Shown here piece by piece: positions 34,573-42,656 of a stretch of 64,000 bases of DNA (its first letter is position 1; every line of letters begins with the position of its first letter). Under the pieces are notes generated by a model that did not search any database, was not told the DNA's origin, and was given only the letters and a program-made list of their open reading frames with translations. This DNA is from Aquincola agrisoli (lineage in GTDB: Bacteria > Pseudomonadota > Gammaproteobacteria > Burkholderiales > Burkholderiaceae_C), in contig NZ_JAZIBG010000024.1 in NCBI RefSeq assembly GCF_036621135.1, positions 1-64,000 on the forward strand, given 5' to 3'. The position numbers and the translations under genes are program-made.

Positions 34573-35486
34573 GGTCGGGTGGCGGGCGCGCGGTTCGACG
34601 GCTCCTTGGCGGAGAGTGTCGTTTCCAGCCCGTCGTCGCGGGTGAATCGGAAGCGGGAGGTGACGACGATCTCGTCGGCCTCGCGCTGCATGGCGGGGTT
34701 GAAGCGGCCGAAGGGCGCGGCGGCGTGCACGATCGCCACGGCGCGCTGGTCGAGCTGCCGGTTGCCCGAGGAGCGCAGCACCTCGGCGTCGACCACGCGG
34801 CCGAGCGCGTCGACGGTCACGTTCATCGTCAGCTCGCCGTACAGCTTGCGGCCCTGGTAGCGGGGGAAGTTGCGCGTGCCGCGTTCCTCGATGCGGCGGC
34901 GCAGCCGGTCGTAGTAGGTGGCGTAGGTCACCTCGCGCGTGGCGGGGCTGATGTAGCGGCGGCGCGGTTCCGCGTTCTGCTGGTTGATGCGGGTTTCGAT
35001 CTCGGCCAGCAGCCGCAGCATCTGGCGCCGCCGTTCGTCCTGCGCGTCGCCGTCCTGCGTCCCGGCATCGCGGCGCGGGTCGGGCGGCGGCAGCAGCGCG
35101 AGTTCACGCCGCACCTCGGCGAGCAGTTGCTGCTGCTGCGTCTGCATCTGCTGGATGCGGCGCTGGCGGGTGTCCGAGGCGTCGCCCGGCTCCACCTGCA
35201 GCGTCGGCGGCAGCGGCGACGTGGCGCGGCCCCGGGCCGCGTCGCCGCCGCCGGCCAGCGAGGCCTGCGCGAGGGCCTGGACCTGCGCCGGCGGCTCGGG
35301 CGCGCGGGCGTTCACGAGGATCACTTCCAGCGGCGAATCGCCCATGCGCTGCAGCCACGCCGAGGGCTGCGCCACCTGCACGCCGAGCAGCCCGGCGTGC
35401 ACGCCGACCGAGGCCAGCAGGGCCCAGTGGAGGGCGCCCCACCGGGCACGCCAGCGGCGGCCGCCGCGATCGCGCTGCGCCGCCAC
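34569..35486 (-). CDS. TonB-type C-terminal domain protein (energy transducer)
   Basis: 305 residues. A single membrane helix near the N-terminus (ALLASVGVHAGLLGVQVA), a long charged periplasmic linker with a Gln-rich segment MQTQQQQLLAEV likely to be coiled coil, and a C-terminal TonB-fold domain (about 195-285) with YGELTMNVTVDALGRVVDAEV and SGNRQLDQRAVAIVH. TonB proteins pass proton-motive energy to outer membrane receptors; the lack of neighbouring exbBD suggests a distinct or shared partner. GTG start, seven bases after the rnb stop. Confidence 0.85.
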   Translation of the reverse strand: MAAQRDRGGRRWRARWGALHWALLASVGVHAGLLGVQVAQPSAWLQRMGDSPLEVILVNARAPEPPAQVQALAQASLAGGGDAARGRATSPLPPTLQVEPGDASDTRQRRIQQMQTQQQQLLAEVRRELALLPPPDPRRDAGTQDGDAQDERRRQMLRLLAEIETRINQQNAEPRRRYISPATREVTYATYYDRLRRRIEERGTRNFPRYQGRKLYGELTMNVTVDALGRVVDAEVLRSSGNRQLDQRAVAIVHAAAPFGRFNPAMQREADEIVVTSRFRFTRDDGLETTLSAKEPSNRAPATRP

Positions 35487-35493
35487 GGTGCAC

Positions 35494-37551
35494 TCATGCC
35501 GCCGGCGAGGCGGCGTCCTCCGAACGGCCCGACGCTGCGTCGCCGGCCTCGCCGTCGGCCATGTCGATCGCGAGCGACAGCGGCGCGGCCTCGGCCAGTT
35601 CCTCGTCGACCTCGGCTTCCGATTCGGCGGCCACGCCAGGCACGGTGTCGTCGAGGCGGGCCACCAGCGTGGCGTGCAGGTCGAGGGTGAGCAGGTCGGT
35701 GCCGGTGAGCCGTACGCGCACGTGCGCGCCGCGGGGCAGGTTCTCGCAGCCCAGCGCGCGGAAGACCAGCGGCAGCGTGTCGGCGCGCACCAGGCCGTCC
35801 TTCATCACCGCAGCGTCGAGCTCGGTGATGCCGTTCTGTTCCAGCCAGCGCAGCGTCCAGTAGCGCTCGATGCCGTGCTGGAAGTCGTTGTAGGCGGCGT
35901 AGGCCGCGTCGAACGACGAGATGACCGAGAAGAGCTGCGAGTCCTTCGGCTTGAACGGCGCGGCCAGCGCGGCGGTGCGGCCGTGGCGGGCGCACGCGAT
36001 GATCTGCCACTGGTTCACCAGGTCGACGTAGCGCCGCAGCGGCGAGGTGGCCCAGGTGTACTGCGCGACGCCCATGCCCGCGTGCGGTGCCGGCTTGGTG
36101 CCCATGCGCACCTTGATGCCGGGCGCCAGGCTGGCCTGGCTGCGGTAGATGCCCGGCACGCCGCACGACGACAGCCAGCCGCCCCAGGTGCTGTTGGCGA
36201 GGATCATTGCCTCGGCCACGATCAGGTCGAGCGGCGCGCCGCGGCGGCGGGTGCTGATCTTCACCGTCTCGCTGCCCTCGGGCTCGGCGGTGTTGCCCTC
36301 CAGCCTGAAGTTGTAGTCGGGACGGTTGAAGGTTTCCGGCTTGCCGCGCACCACCTCGCGCTGCGCCTTCAGGTGCCGGGCGAGCCGGAAGCCGAAGGCC
36401 AGCTCGGGCGCGAACGCATAGCCCGCGGGAGCCTCGCCGGTGAGGGAGGCCTCGGTGACGACGTCGTCGAGCTGGTCGTGGCGCAGGTTGGCGGCGATGG
36501 GCACGCGCTCCAGCTTCGTCTCGCTGCCGCGCACTTCCAGCGTGGCCTCGTCCATCGTCACGTACAGGCTCACGGCCGGGCAGTCCTGGCCTTCGGTGAG
36601 CGTGTAGCGCTGCACCACCTCGTCCGGCAGCATCGTCAGCTTCCAGCCCGGCATGTAGACGGTGGACAGGCGCTCGGCGGCCACCTTGTCGATCGCGCCG
36701 CCCGGCGCGATGGCCAGGCCCGGCGCGGCGATGTGGATGCCGAACACCACGGTGCCCGTGCCCAGGCCCTGCACCGACAGCGCGTCGTCGATCTCGGTCG
36801 TGGCCGAATCGTCGATCGAGAACGCCTGCACCGGCGCCAGCGGCAGCGGCTCGGCGATGGCCGGCGCCTCCAGCGCGGGGAAGCCGGTGCCCTTGGGGAA
36901 CTGCTCGAACAGGAAGCGCCGCCAGTGGAACTGGTAGGGGCTGCGGATCGCGCCGGCCGCCTTCAGCAGGTCGAGCGGCGCGCGCTGCGAGCGGCGCGAG
37001 GCCTCGACCACGGCCTTGTACTCGGGGCCGTTCTTGTCGGGCTTGAAGAGGATCTTGTAGAGCTGCTCCTGGATCGGCTGCGGGCAGCCGCCTTCGGCCA
37101 GCTCGGCGGCCCAGGCCTCGATCTGCGCGGCCTGCTGCTTCTTGCGCTCGATGCCGAGCAGGGCGGCCTTCACCGTCTCCTCGGGCGCCTTCTTGAACAG
37201 GCCCTTGCCGAGGCGGCGGAAGTAGTGCGGCGCTTCGAACAGCCGGAACAGCGCCGCGGCCTGCTGCTCGACGCCGGCCTTGGCATCGAAGTAGTCGCGT
37301 GCCAGGTCCGCGAAGCCGAACTCGCCTTCGGGCGCGAACTCCCAGGCGAGGTCGAGATCGATGTCGGGCGCCAGGCGCTGGGCCGCGGCCATCAGCTCGG
37401 CCGGTGCGGGCTTGTCGAACTTCAGCAGCACGTTGGCGGCCTTGGCCTTGACACGCTTGCCCGAGTCGAGCTCGATCTGCATCGAGCTTTCGGCTTCGGA
37501 CATCACACGGCCGGCCAGGAACTTGCCGGATTCTTCAAACAGGGCGTACAT
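35494..37551 (-). CDS. RNase II/RNase R family exoribonuclease
   Basis: 685 residues. The RNB catalytic domain (about 250-570) contains DDSATTEIDDALSV with the Asp cluster that binds Mg, AERLSTVYMPGWKLTMLP, and PLRRYVDLVNQWQI near its end. The N-terminal 200 residues do not show the classical paired cold-shock domains of RNase R and the C-terminal S1-like part is short and followed by an acidic tail, so this is the RNase II-like type common in betaproteobacteria. It degrades RNA 3' to 5'. It leads the tonB-aroE-mtgA operon. Confidence 0.9.
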   Translation of the reverse strand: MYALFEESGKFLAGRVMSEAESSMQIELDSGKRVKAKAANVLLKFDKPAPAELMAAAQRLAPDIDLDLAWEFAPEGEFGFADLARDYFDAKAGVEQQAAALFRLFEAPHYFRRLGKGLFKKAPEETVKAALLGIERKKQQAAQIEAWAAELAEGGCPQPIQEQLYKILFKPDKNGPEYKAVVEASRRSQRAPLDLLKAAGAIRSPYQFHWRRFLFEQFPKGTGFPALEAPAIAEPLPLAPVQAFSIDDSATTEIDDALSVQGLGTGTVVFGIHIAAPGLAIAPGGAIDKVAAERLSTVYMPGWKLTMLPDEVVQRYTLTEGQDCPAVSLYVTMDEATLEVRGSETKLERVPIAANLRHDQLDDVVTEASLTGEAPAGYAFAPELAFGFRLARHLKAQREVVRGKPETFNRPDYNFRLEGNTAEPEGSETVKISTRRRGAPLDLIVAEAMILANSTWGGWLSSCGVPGIYRSQASLAPGIKVRMGTKPAPHAGMGVAQYTWATSPLRRYVDLVNQWQIIACARHGRTAALAAPFKPKDSQLFSVISSFDAAYAAYNDFQHGIERYWTLRWLEQNGITELDAAVMKDGLVRADTLPLVFRALGCENLPRGAHVRVRLTGTDLLTLDLHATLVARLDDTVPGVAAESEAEVDEELAEAAPLSLAIDMADGEAGDAASGRSEDAASPAA

Positions 37552-37580
37552 CCGCGGGATTGTCGCTGCTGTGCGAGGGT

Positions 37581-38032
37581 GGGTTGGTTAGGGTGCTTCT
37601 GGTTGTGCTCGGCGGGTGCTGCGGGGTGTGCGGGCTGGGCGGGGCGTGCGACCGAGGCGGTCGGCGCAAAGCGCCGACTGCCCTGCGTTGCTCGGTCGCC
37701 TGGGCGGCTGGCGAACTCGCTGCGCCTCGTATACCCCAGAGCGCACGAAGGGGGTTCTCCGCCATCAGAACCGCCGGTGCCGGCGCGGCAGGCGGTGCCC
37801 GGTGGGGCGATTTCTGGGGTGGCGAGAAGCGCAGGGCCGAGGTCGGCGCGCGCAGCGCGCTTCAACCTCTGACTGGCCGCAGCCTGTTTGAGCGCAGTGA
37901 ACGTCAGTGAACGAAGCGAGTTCTGCGGCACGACCTCGGCTCGAGCATCGCAGCGGAGTCGGCCCAGCGGGCCGACCACCCCAGCATGAGCCCCCACCGG
38001 GCTCCGCCTGCCGCGCCCTGCCCGACCAACCC
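37581..38032. other. Gene-free segment with imperfect terminal inverted repeats
   Basis: The 503-base gap 37552-38054 lies between the divergently facing ends of the rnb start and the stop of the glycosyltransferase gene, yet has no credible gene. Its two ends carry GGGTTGGTTAGGG (37581) and, inverted, CCCGACCAACCC (38021-38032). Inside are palindromic GCGCGCAGCGCGC (37849 region) and the near-duplicate GTGAACGTCAGTGAACG. The right flank is a CCCAAAC-rich tract (38031-38055). Composition differs from neighbouring genes. It looks like a dispersed intergenic repeat, but no second copy exists in this window to prove it. Confidence 0.4.
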
Positions 38033-38054
38033 AAACGCAAACCCAAACCCAACC

Positions 38055-39236
38055 TCACACCACGCCCGACGACACAGCCCCGGCCCCCAACAGCCCGTCC
38101 ACCGACCCCACCGCCCCATCTGCCTCGCCCAGCAGGTGCGCCACCAGATCGGTCACCTCGAACAGCGCCCGGTTCTCCACCTGCTGCACCGCGGCGCGCA
38201 GCGCCGGCAGCCGGGCTGTCAGTGCCTCGACGGCGCCGGCCACCTGCCCGAAGCGCTCGATCACCAGCCCCAGCCCCTGCGCCCGCACCCAGTCGGTGTT
38301 GAAGCGCTCCTGCGGCATCGTGAAGGCATTGCGCACCGTGATCACCGGCAGGCCGCGCTGCACCGCTTCGCTCAGGCTGCCCGGGCCCGGCTTGCCGATG
38401 AAGAAGTCGGCCAGGTCCAGCCAGTGCGGCACGTCGCGCGTGAACCCGACCACCACCCGGGGTGCCCGCGCCGGCTGGTCGCGCAGCCGCTGCGCCAGCG
38501 CCGCGTTGTGGCCGCACATCAGGATCAGCGGCGTGTCGGGCAGCCGCCGCGCGATCGACAGCATCGCCTTCGAGCCGTGGCCGCCGAACATCACCACGCC
38601 CACGGGTCGATCGGCATCGAGCCCGGCCGCGGCCCGCGCCGCCACGCGGTCGGCGGGCGGCGCTGCGTAGAAGCCCGGGCGCAGCAGCATGCCCGACACC
38701 GCGTGCAGCCGCGCCGCCGGTACGCCCTGCGCACGGGCCTGCGCCAGCGCGTGCGCGGTGCCGCAGGCCAGGTGCTGCGGCACCGTGGGCTCCACCCAGA
38801 AGTGCGGCGGATGGTCGGCCAGGTCGGTCATCACGGTGAGGTAGGGCACGCCGGGCAGCGCCCGCGCGACGCTCTCGCACAGCACGCGGTTGAAGTTCGG
38901 CACCAGCGAGACGACGAGGTCCGGCTCGGTGCGGGCCCAGTGCGGCTGCAGCAGCCGCAGCATCGGCCCGTGGCCCATGCGGATCAGGCCCTGCAGCAGC
39001 TTCAGCTCCTGCGCGAGGCCGATCGTCCAGCCGCGCGCCAGCCGCTGGTTGTAGAAGTCCTCCGGGTCGAAGCCCATGACCTTGCGGAAGTGGCCTTGCG
39101 GATCGAGCACCTCGCGCAGGTGCACCAGGCGCACATTCCACGGCCGCTGCTGCTCGCGCATCACGGCTTCCAGCGCATGGGCCGCGGCGCGGTGGCCGCC
39201 GCCGGCGTCGAAGTAGACGAGGTCGACCGTCTTCAC
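38055..39236 (-). CDS. MGDG-synthase-like family 28 glycosyltransferase
   Basis: 393 residues. The N-terminal FDAGGGHRAAAHALEAVM is the signature of monogalactosyldiacylglycerol synthase and processive diacylglycerol glucosyltransferases, and VVMFGGHGSKAM plus KPGPGSLSEAVQRGLPV form the sugar-nucleotide-binding half of a GT-B fold. Such enzymes add a hexose to diacylglycerol on the cytoplasmic face of the membrane. The GTG start overlaps the stop of the phosphatidylserine decarboxylase gene (GTGA), so both are co-translated; this ties glycolipid and aminophospholipid synthesis together. The acceptor and sugar are not known. Confidence 0.83.
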   Translation of the reverse strand: MKTVDLVYFDAGGGHRAAAHALEAVMREQQRPWNVRLVHLREVLDPQGHFRKVMGFDPEDFYNQRLARGWTIGLAQELKLLQGLIRMGHGPMLRLLQPHWARTEPDLVVSLVPNFNRVLCESVARALPGVPYLTVMTDLADHPPHFWVEPTVPQHLACGTAHALAQARAQGVPAARLHAVSGMLLRPGFYAAPPADRVAARAAAGLDADRPVGVVMFGGHGSKAMLSIARRLPDTPLILMCGHNAALAQRLRDQPARAPRVVVGFTRDVPHWLDLADFFIGKPGPGSLSEAVQRGLPVITVRNAFTMPQERFNTDWVRAQGLGLVIERFGQVAGAVEALTARLPALRAAVQQVENRALFEVTDLVAHLLGEADGAVGSVDGLLGAGAVSSGVV

Positions 39237-40132
39237 CACGCCGCCTCCGGCAGCCGCATCAGCGGCTCGCCCATGCGGATCGTGCGTCCGTTCTCGATGC
39301 CCTCGGCCAGCCTGAAGCCCCGGGGCGCGAACACGAGGATCGTCGAGCCATGCTGGAACCAGCCCATCTCCTGCCCCTTGGCCTGCGGCGCATGGCAGCG
39401 CCAGTGGTGCGGGCCGGGCGCCTTCATGCGCAGCAGCACATCGAGCACATGCAGCCGGATGCTGGCGACCAGGATGGCCGCCACCGGCACCAGCGTGACG
39501 AGGTGCTGCCCGGCATCCAGCCGCAGCCGGATCAGCGCGCGCTCGTTGCGGCAAAAGAGCCTTTCCACGCGCTTCAGCGCGATCGGGTTCACGTTCCAGG
39601 TGTCGCCCGACAGGTAGGTGACGTGCTCCACCGTGCCGTCGTGCGGCGCATGGAAGCGGTGGTACATGCTCGACGTGAGCCGCAGCGTGACGTAGCACCC
39701 GTCGCGGTAGCGCTCGGCCAGTTCGCGGGCCTGCACGTTGCCGCCGCCGGGGCCGCCGCCGAACAGCTCCTCCAGCTCATACGGGAAGCCCTTGGCCTGG
39801 AACACGCGCGTGCCCTCCACCGGGCCGCAGGCGCCGACGATGCCGTCGCTCGGGCTCGTCATCACCGCCGGGTCGGCGTCGACGCGGCGCGCGCCGGGCC
39901 GCAGCTCGCGGATGAAGCAGTCGTGCAGGCTCTCGAAGCGCTGCTTCTTCGCATCGCTCAGGTCGAGGTCGGCGAAGAGCTTCCATATGGCGATGGAGGT
40001 GTCGCGCACCAGCGGGCTGCGCAGCTGGCTGAACCAGCCCATGAAGCGGGTGAGCGCGATGCGCGGCACGCGGTTGGTGAGCAGGAAATTGAGGTCCTCC
40101 TGCATCAGCACGCGGTCTCTCAGGGTCTTCAT
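39233..40132 (-). CDS. Phosphatidylserine decarboxylase
   Basis: 299 residues. Pyruvoyl enzymes of this family convert phosphatidylserine to phosphatidylethanolamine. The self-cleavage motif is GST within FQHGSTILVF (near residue 262), the MYHRFHAPHDGTV segment provides the catalytic His, and TSPSDGIVGACG matches the N-terminal conserved Asp region. This is the larger PSD type, with an N-terminal extension (MKTLRDRVLMQEDLNFLLTN) lacking in short betaproteobacterial PSD, so it may be a second, specialised copy. ATG at 40138 is an alternative start; neither has a good ribosome site. Divergent from the aminotransferase across 58 bases. Confidence 0.85.
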   Translation of the reverse strand: MKTLRDRVLMQEDLNFLLTNRVPRIALTRFMGWFSQLRSPLVRDTSIAIWKLFADLDLSDAKKQRFESLHDCFIRELRPGARRVDADPAVMTSPSDGIVGACGPVEGTRVFQAKGFPYELEELFGGGPGGGNVQARELAERYRDGCYVTLRLTSSMYHRFHAPHDGTVEHVTYLSGDTWNVNPIALKRVERLFCRNERALIRLRLDAGQHLVTLVPVAAILVASIRLHVLDVLLRMKAPGPHHWRCHAPQAKGQEMGWFQHGSTILVFAPRGFRLAEGIENGRTIRMGEPLMRLPEAAW

Positions 40133-40190
40133 GTTCATGAGGTTGTCAAAGCAGACGGTTAGACAGCGGGCTTCACTCTTCGGCGAGCCC

Positions 40191-41855
40191 ATGAACGAAA
40201 CATTTGTGATGACCACCCTGGCGGCCGCCGCCCTCGCGGCGCTGGCTGTGCTGCCGCGCGCCAAGCAGCGGCTGGCGTTGTCGAAGGCCAAGCACCGCTC
40301 GCTGGCGGGGCACTCGCGCATGGCCAAGCGCATCGCGTCGTGGGTGCCGGGCTACGCGTACGACGAGGTGCGCTTCTTTGGCTCCGACGACGCGCCGCCC
40401 GAGGTGGTGGCCCGCCGGCGTGCGGGCTTCGCGGCGCTGTCGGCGCTGTACCGCCAGCGCCACCCCCGCACCGCGGCGCTCACCGCGCAGGCCAAGCCCG
40501 GCATCTCGGACATGCAGTTCACCTCGGCGTACCGCGTGCCGTTCCAGTACGGCGCGTTCCTGCGCGAGCACCTGGAGATCGGCAGCTTCGTGCAGCGTGC
40601 CGACGGCGTGACCGTGACCGACCTCGACGGCAACACCTTCTTCGACCTGACCGGCTCCTACGGCGTCAACGTGTTCGGCGTCGACTTCTACAAGCACTGC
40701 ATCGCCGAAGGCAGCGCGCGCGTGCAGGCGCTCGGCCCGGTGCTGGGCGCCTACCACCCCTGCGTGGCCGCCAACGTGCAGCGGCTGCGCGAGATCTCCG
40801 GGCTCGACGAGGTGTCGTTCCACATGTCGGGCACCGAGGCCGTGATGCAGGCCGTGCGCCTGGCGCGCTACCACACGGGCCGCTCGCACCTGGTGCGTTT
40901 CTGCGGCGCGTACCACGGCTGGTGGGAAGACGTGCAGCCCGGCCCCGGCAACCCGCTGCCGCCGCGACAGACCTACACGCTGAAGGACATGGACGAGCGC
41001 ACGCTGCAGGTGCTGCGCACGCGCCGCGACATCGCCTGCGTGCTGGTCAACCCGCTGCAGGGCCTGCACCCGAACAGCGGTGCGCCGGGCGATTCGTCGC
41101 TGGTCGACAGCGGCCGGCGCGCGCACTTTGATCGCATCGCCTATACGAGCTGGCTGAAACGGCTGCGCGAGGTGTGCACCGAGCGCGGCATCGTGCTGAT
41201 CTTCGACGAGGTGTTCGTCGGCTTCCGCCTGGCGCCCGGCGGCGCGCAGGAATACTTCGGCGTGAAGGCCGACATGGTCACCTACGGCAAGACGCTGGGC
41301 GGCGGCCTGCCGGTGGGCGTGGTCTGCGGCCGCGCGGCGCTGATGCGCCGCTACCGCGACGACCGCCCGGCCGACATCTGCTTCGCCCGCGGTACCTTCA
41401 ACACGCACCCCTACGTGATGGGCGCGATGCAGGTGTTCCTGGAACAGATCGAGACGCCCGAGGTGCAGGCGATCTACGAAGGCCTGGACGAGCGCTGGCA
41501 CCGGCGCGCCGCGACAATGAACACGCAGCTCGAGGCGGCCGGCGTGCCGGTGCGCGTGGCCCACCTGTCGTCGATCTGGACGGTGACCTACACCGAGCCC
41601 TCGCGCTACAACTGGATGCTGCAGTTCTACCTGCGGGCGCACGGCCTGGCGCTGAGCTGGGTGGGCAGCGGGCGTCTGATCTTCAGCCTCAACTACGGCG
41701 ACGCCGACTTCGATGCGGTGGTGCAGCGCTTCGTGGCTGCCGCGACGGCGATGCAGGCCGATGGATGGTGGTGGCATGACGAGAAGCTGACCAACCGCGC
41801 GATCCGCCGTGGGCTGCTGCGCGAGATGCTCGCGCGGCGTTTCGGCGGGGCCTGA
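40191..41855 (+). CDS. Class III PLP-dependent aminotransferase, membrane-anchored
   Basis: 554 residues, about 100 longer than soluble family members. Residues 5-22 (VMTTLAAAALAALAVLP) form a probable membrane anchor followed by a basic stretch. The PLP domain resembles glutamate-1-semialdehyde aminomutase and relatives: MSGTEAVMQAVRLAR, FCGAYHGWWED, LIFDEVFVGFRLAPGG and Schiff-base lysine K367 in TYGKTLGGGLPVG. The membrane anchor and location between lipid genes suggest an amino-lipid or lipid-linked substrate, which is inference. It reads divergently from the decarboxylase gene. Confidence 0.82.
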   Translation: MNETFVMTTLAAAALAALAVLPRAKQRLALSKAKHRSLAGHSRMAKRIASWVPGYAYDEVRFFGSDDAPPEVVARRRAGFAALSALYRQRHPRTAALTAQAKPGISDMQFTSAYRVPFQYGAFLREHLEIGSFVQRADGVTVTDLDGNTFFDLTGSYGVNVFGVDFYKHCIAEGSARVQALGPVLGAYHPCVAANVQRLREISGLDEVSFHMSGTEAVMQAVRLARYHTGRSHLVRFCGAYHGWWEDVQPGPGNPLPPRQTYTLKDMDERTLQVLRTRRDIACVLVNPLQGLHPNSGAPGDSSLVDSGRRAHFDRIAYTSWLKRLREVCTERGIVLIFDEVFVGFRLAPGGAQEYFGVKADMVTYGKTLGGGLPVGVVCGRAALMRRYRDDRPADICFARGTFNTHPYVMGAMQVFLEQIETPEVQAIYEGLDERWHRRAATMNTQLEAAGVPVRVAHLSSIWTVTYTEPSRYNWMLQFYLRAHGLALSWVGSGRLIFSLNYGDADFDAVVQRFVAAATAMQADGWWWHDEKLTNRAIRRGLLREMLARRFGGA

Positions 41856-41895
41856 ACCGGCGGCGCCCGCCCCGCGGCGGCGCGCCGCGCCGGCC

Positions 41896-42504
41896 TCAGA
41901 CGTGGTGCATCGGGTCGATGCGCTCGCCGCGCAGCAGCGCCAGCGGGGCCTTGTGGTAGAGCCAGATGTCGTGGAAGGGATCGGTGAGGATCTTGGTCAT
42001 CCACACCAGCCCGGTGCGCATGTCGGCGATGACGAAGAGGTGCAGCGTGCGGAACACGAGGCCGCCGGCACCGAGCGCGAGCCACGCCAGGCCGAGGTCG
42101 TGCAGGTAGCCGCCGAAGTCGGTGGCCGGCGCGATCAGGCCGAACACCGAGGGCTGCACCCACAGCAGCAACGGCAGCACCACCCACAGCGCCATCAGCA
42201 CGACCTTGCGGCGCAGGTTGTAGCCGACCTTGATGTCTTCCTTGTGCGCGTGGGTCGCCCGGTTGACGTGGTCGTAGCCCCTGGGCTCGAAGAAGAAGTG
42301 GCCGGCCTGGCGCGTCGTCATCGACACCGTCCAGCCCAGCAGCGCGGCCATCGCCGGATCGACGAACAGCAACGCGTAGGCGCACACGAAGCTGATGGCG
42401 CTGACGAGGTGCAGCGTCTGGTTGATGCGGCTGTGGTGGTAGTAGCGGTGGTCGTCCCAGCGCTGCTTGGCCAGCTCTTGCAGGAAACCGTTCAGGCCGT
42501 TCAT
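41896..42504 (-). CDS. Mpo1-like (DUF962) membrane protein
   Basis: 202 residues with four hydrophobic segments. YHHSRINQTLH (residues 22-32) and QAGHFFFE (66-73) reproduce the two histidine motifs of the yeast Mpo1 family (YHHxxxNxxxH and QxxGHxxFE), Fe(II)-dependent dioxygenases that shorten 2-hydroxy fatty acids. A third His cluster, HVNRATHAHKED, follows. That gives enough histidines for a metal site at the membrane. The gene runs opposite to the aminotransferase and GT4 genes on each side. Assignment rests on motif spacing, not overall similarity, so the precise reaction is uncertain. Confidence 0.6.
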   Translation of the reverse strand: MNGLNGFLQELAKQRWDDHRYYHHSRINQTLHLVSAISFVCAYALLFVDPAMAALLGWTVSMTTRQAGHFFFEPRGYDHVNRATHAHKEDIKVGYNLRRKVVLMALWVVLPLLLWVQPSVFGLIAPATDFGGYLHDLGLAWLALGAGGLVFRTLHLFVIADMRTGLVWMTKILTDPFHDIWLYHKAPLALLRGERIDPMHHV

Positions 42505-42656
42505 GCGAGGTCCTCCTCAGGATCACAAGGTGGCCGCATGGTGGACAGCGCCCATGAACGCACCGTGACGGCTTCGCGTCGGAATCGCGTCACCGCAGGG
42601 CACTGCCACGGGGCTGCCGCACAACCGTCATCGAACTGTTGCGCTGCGCCGTCAGC

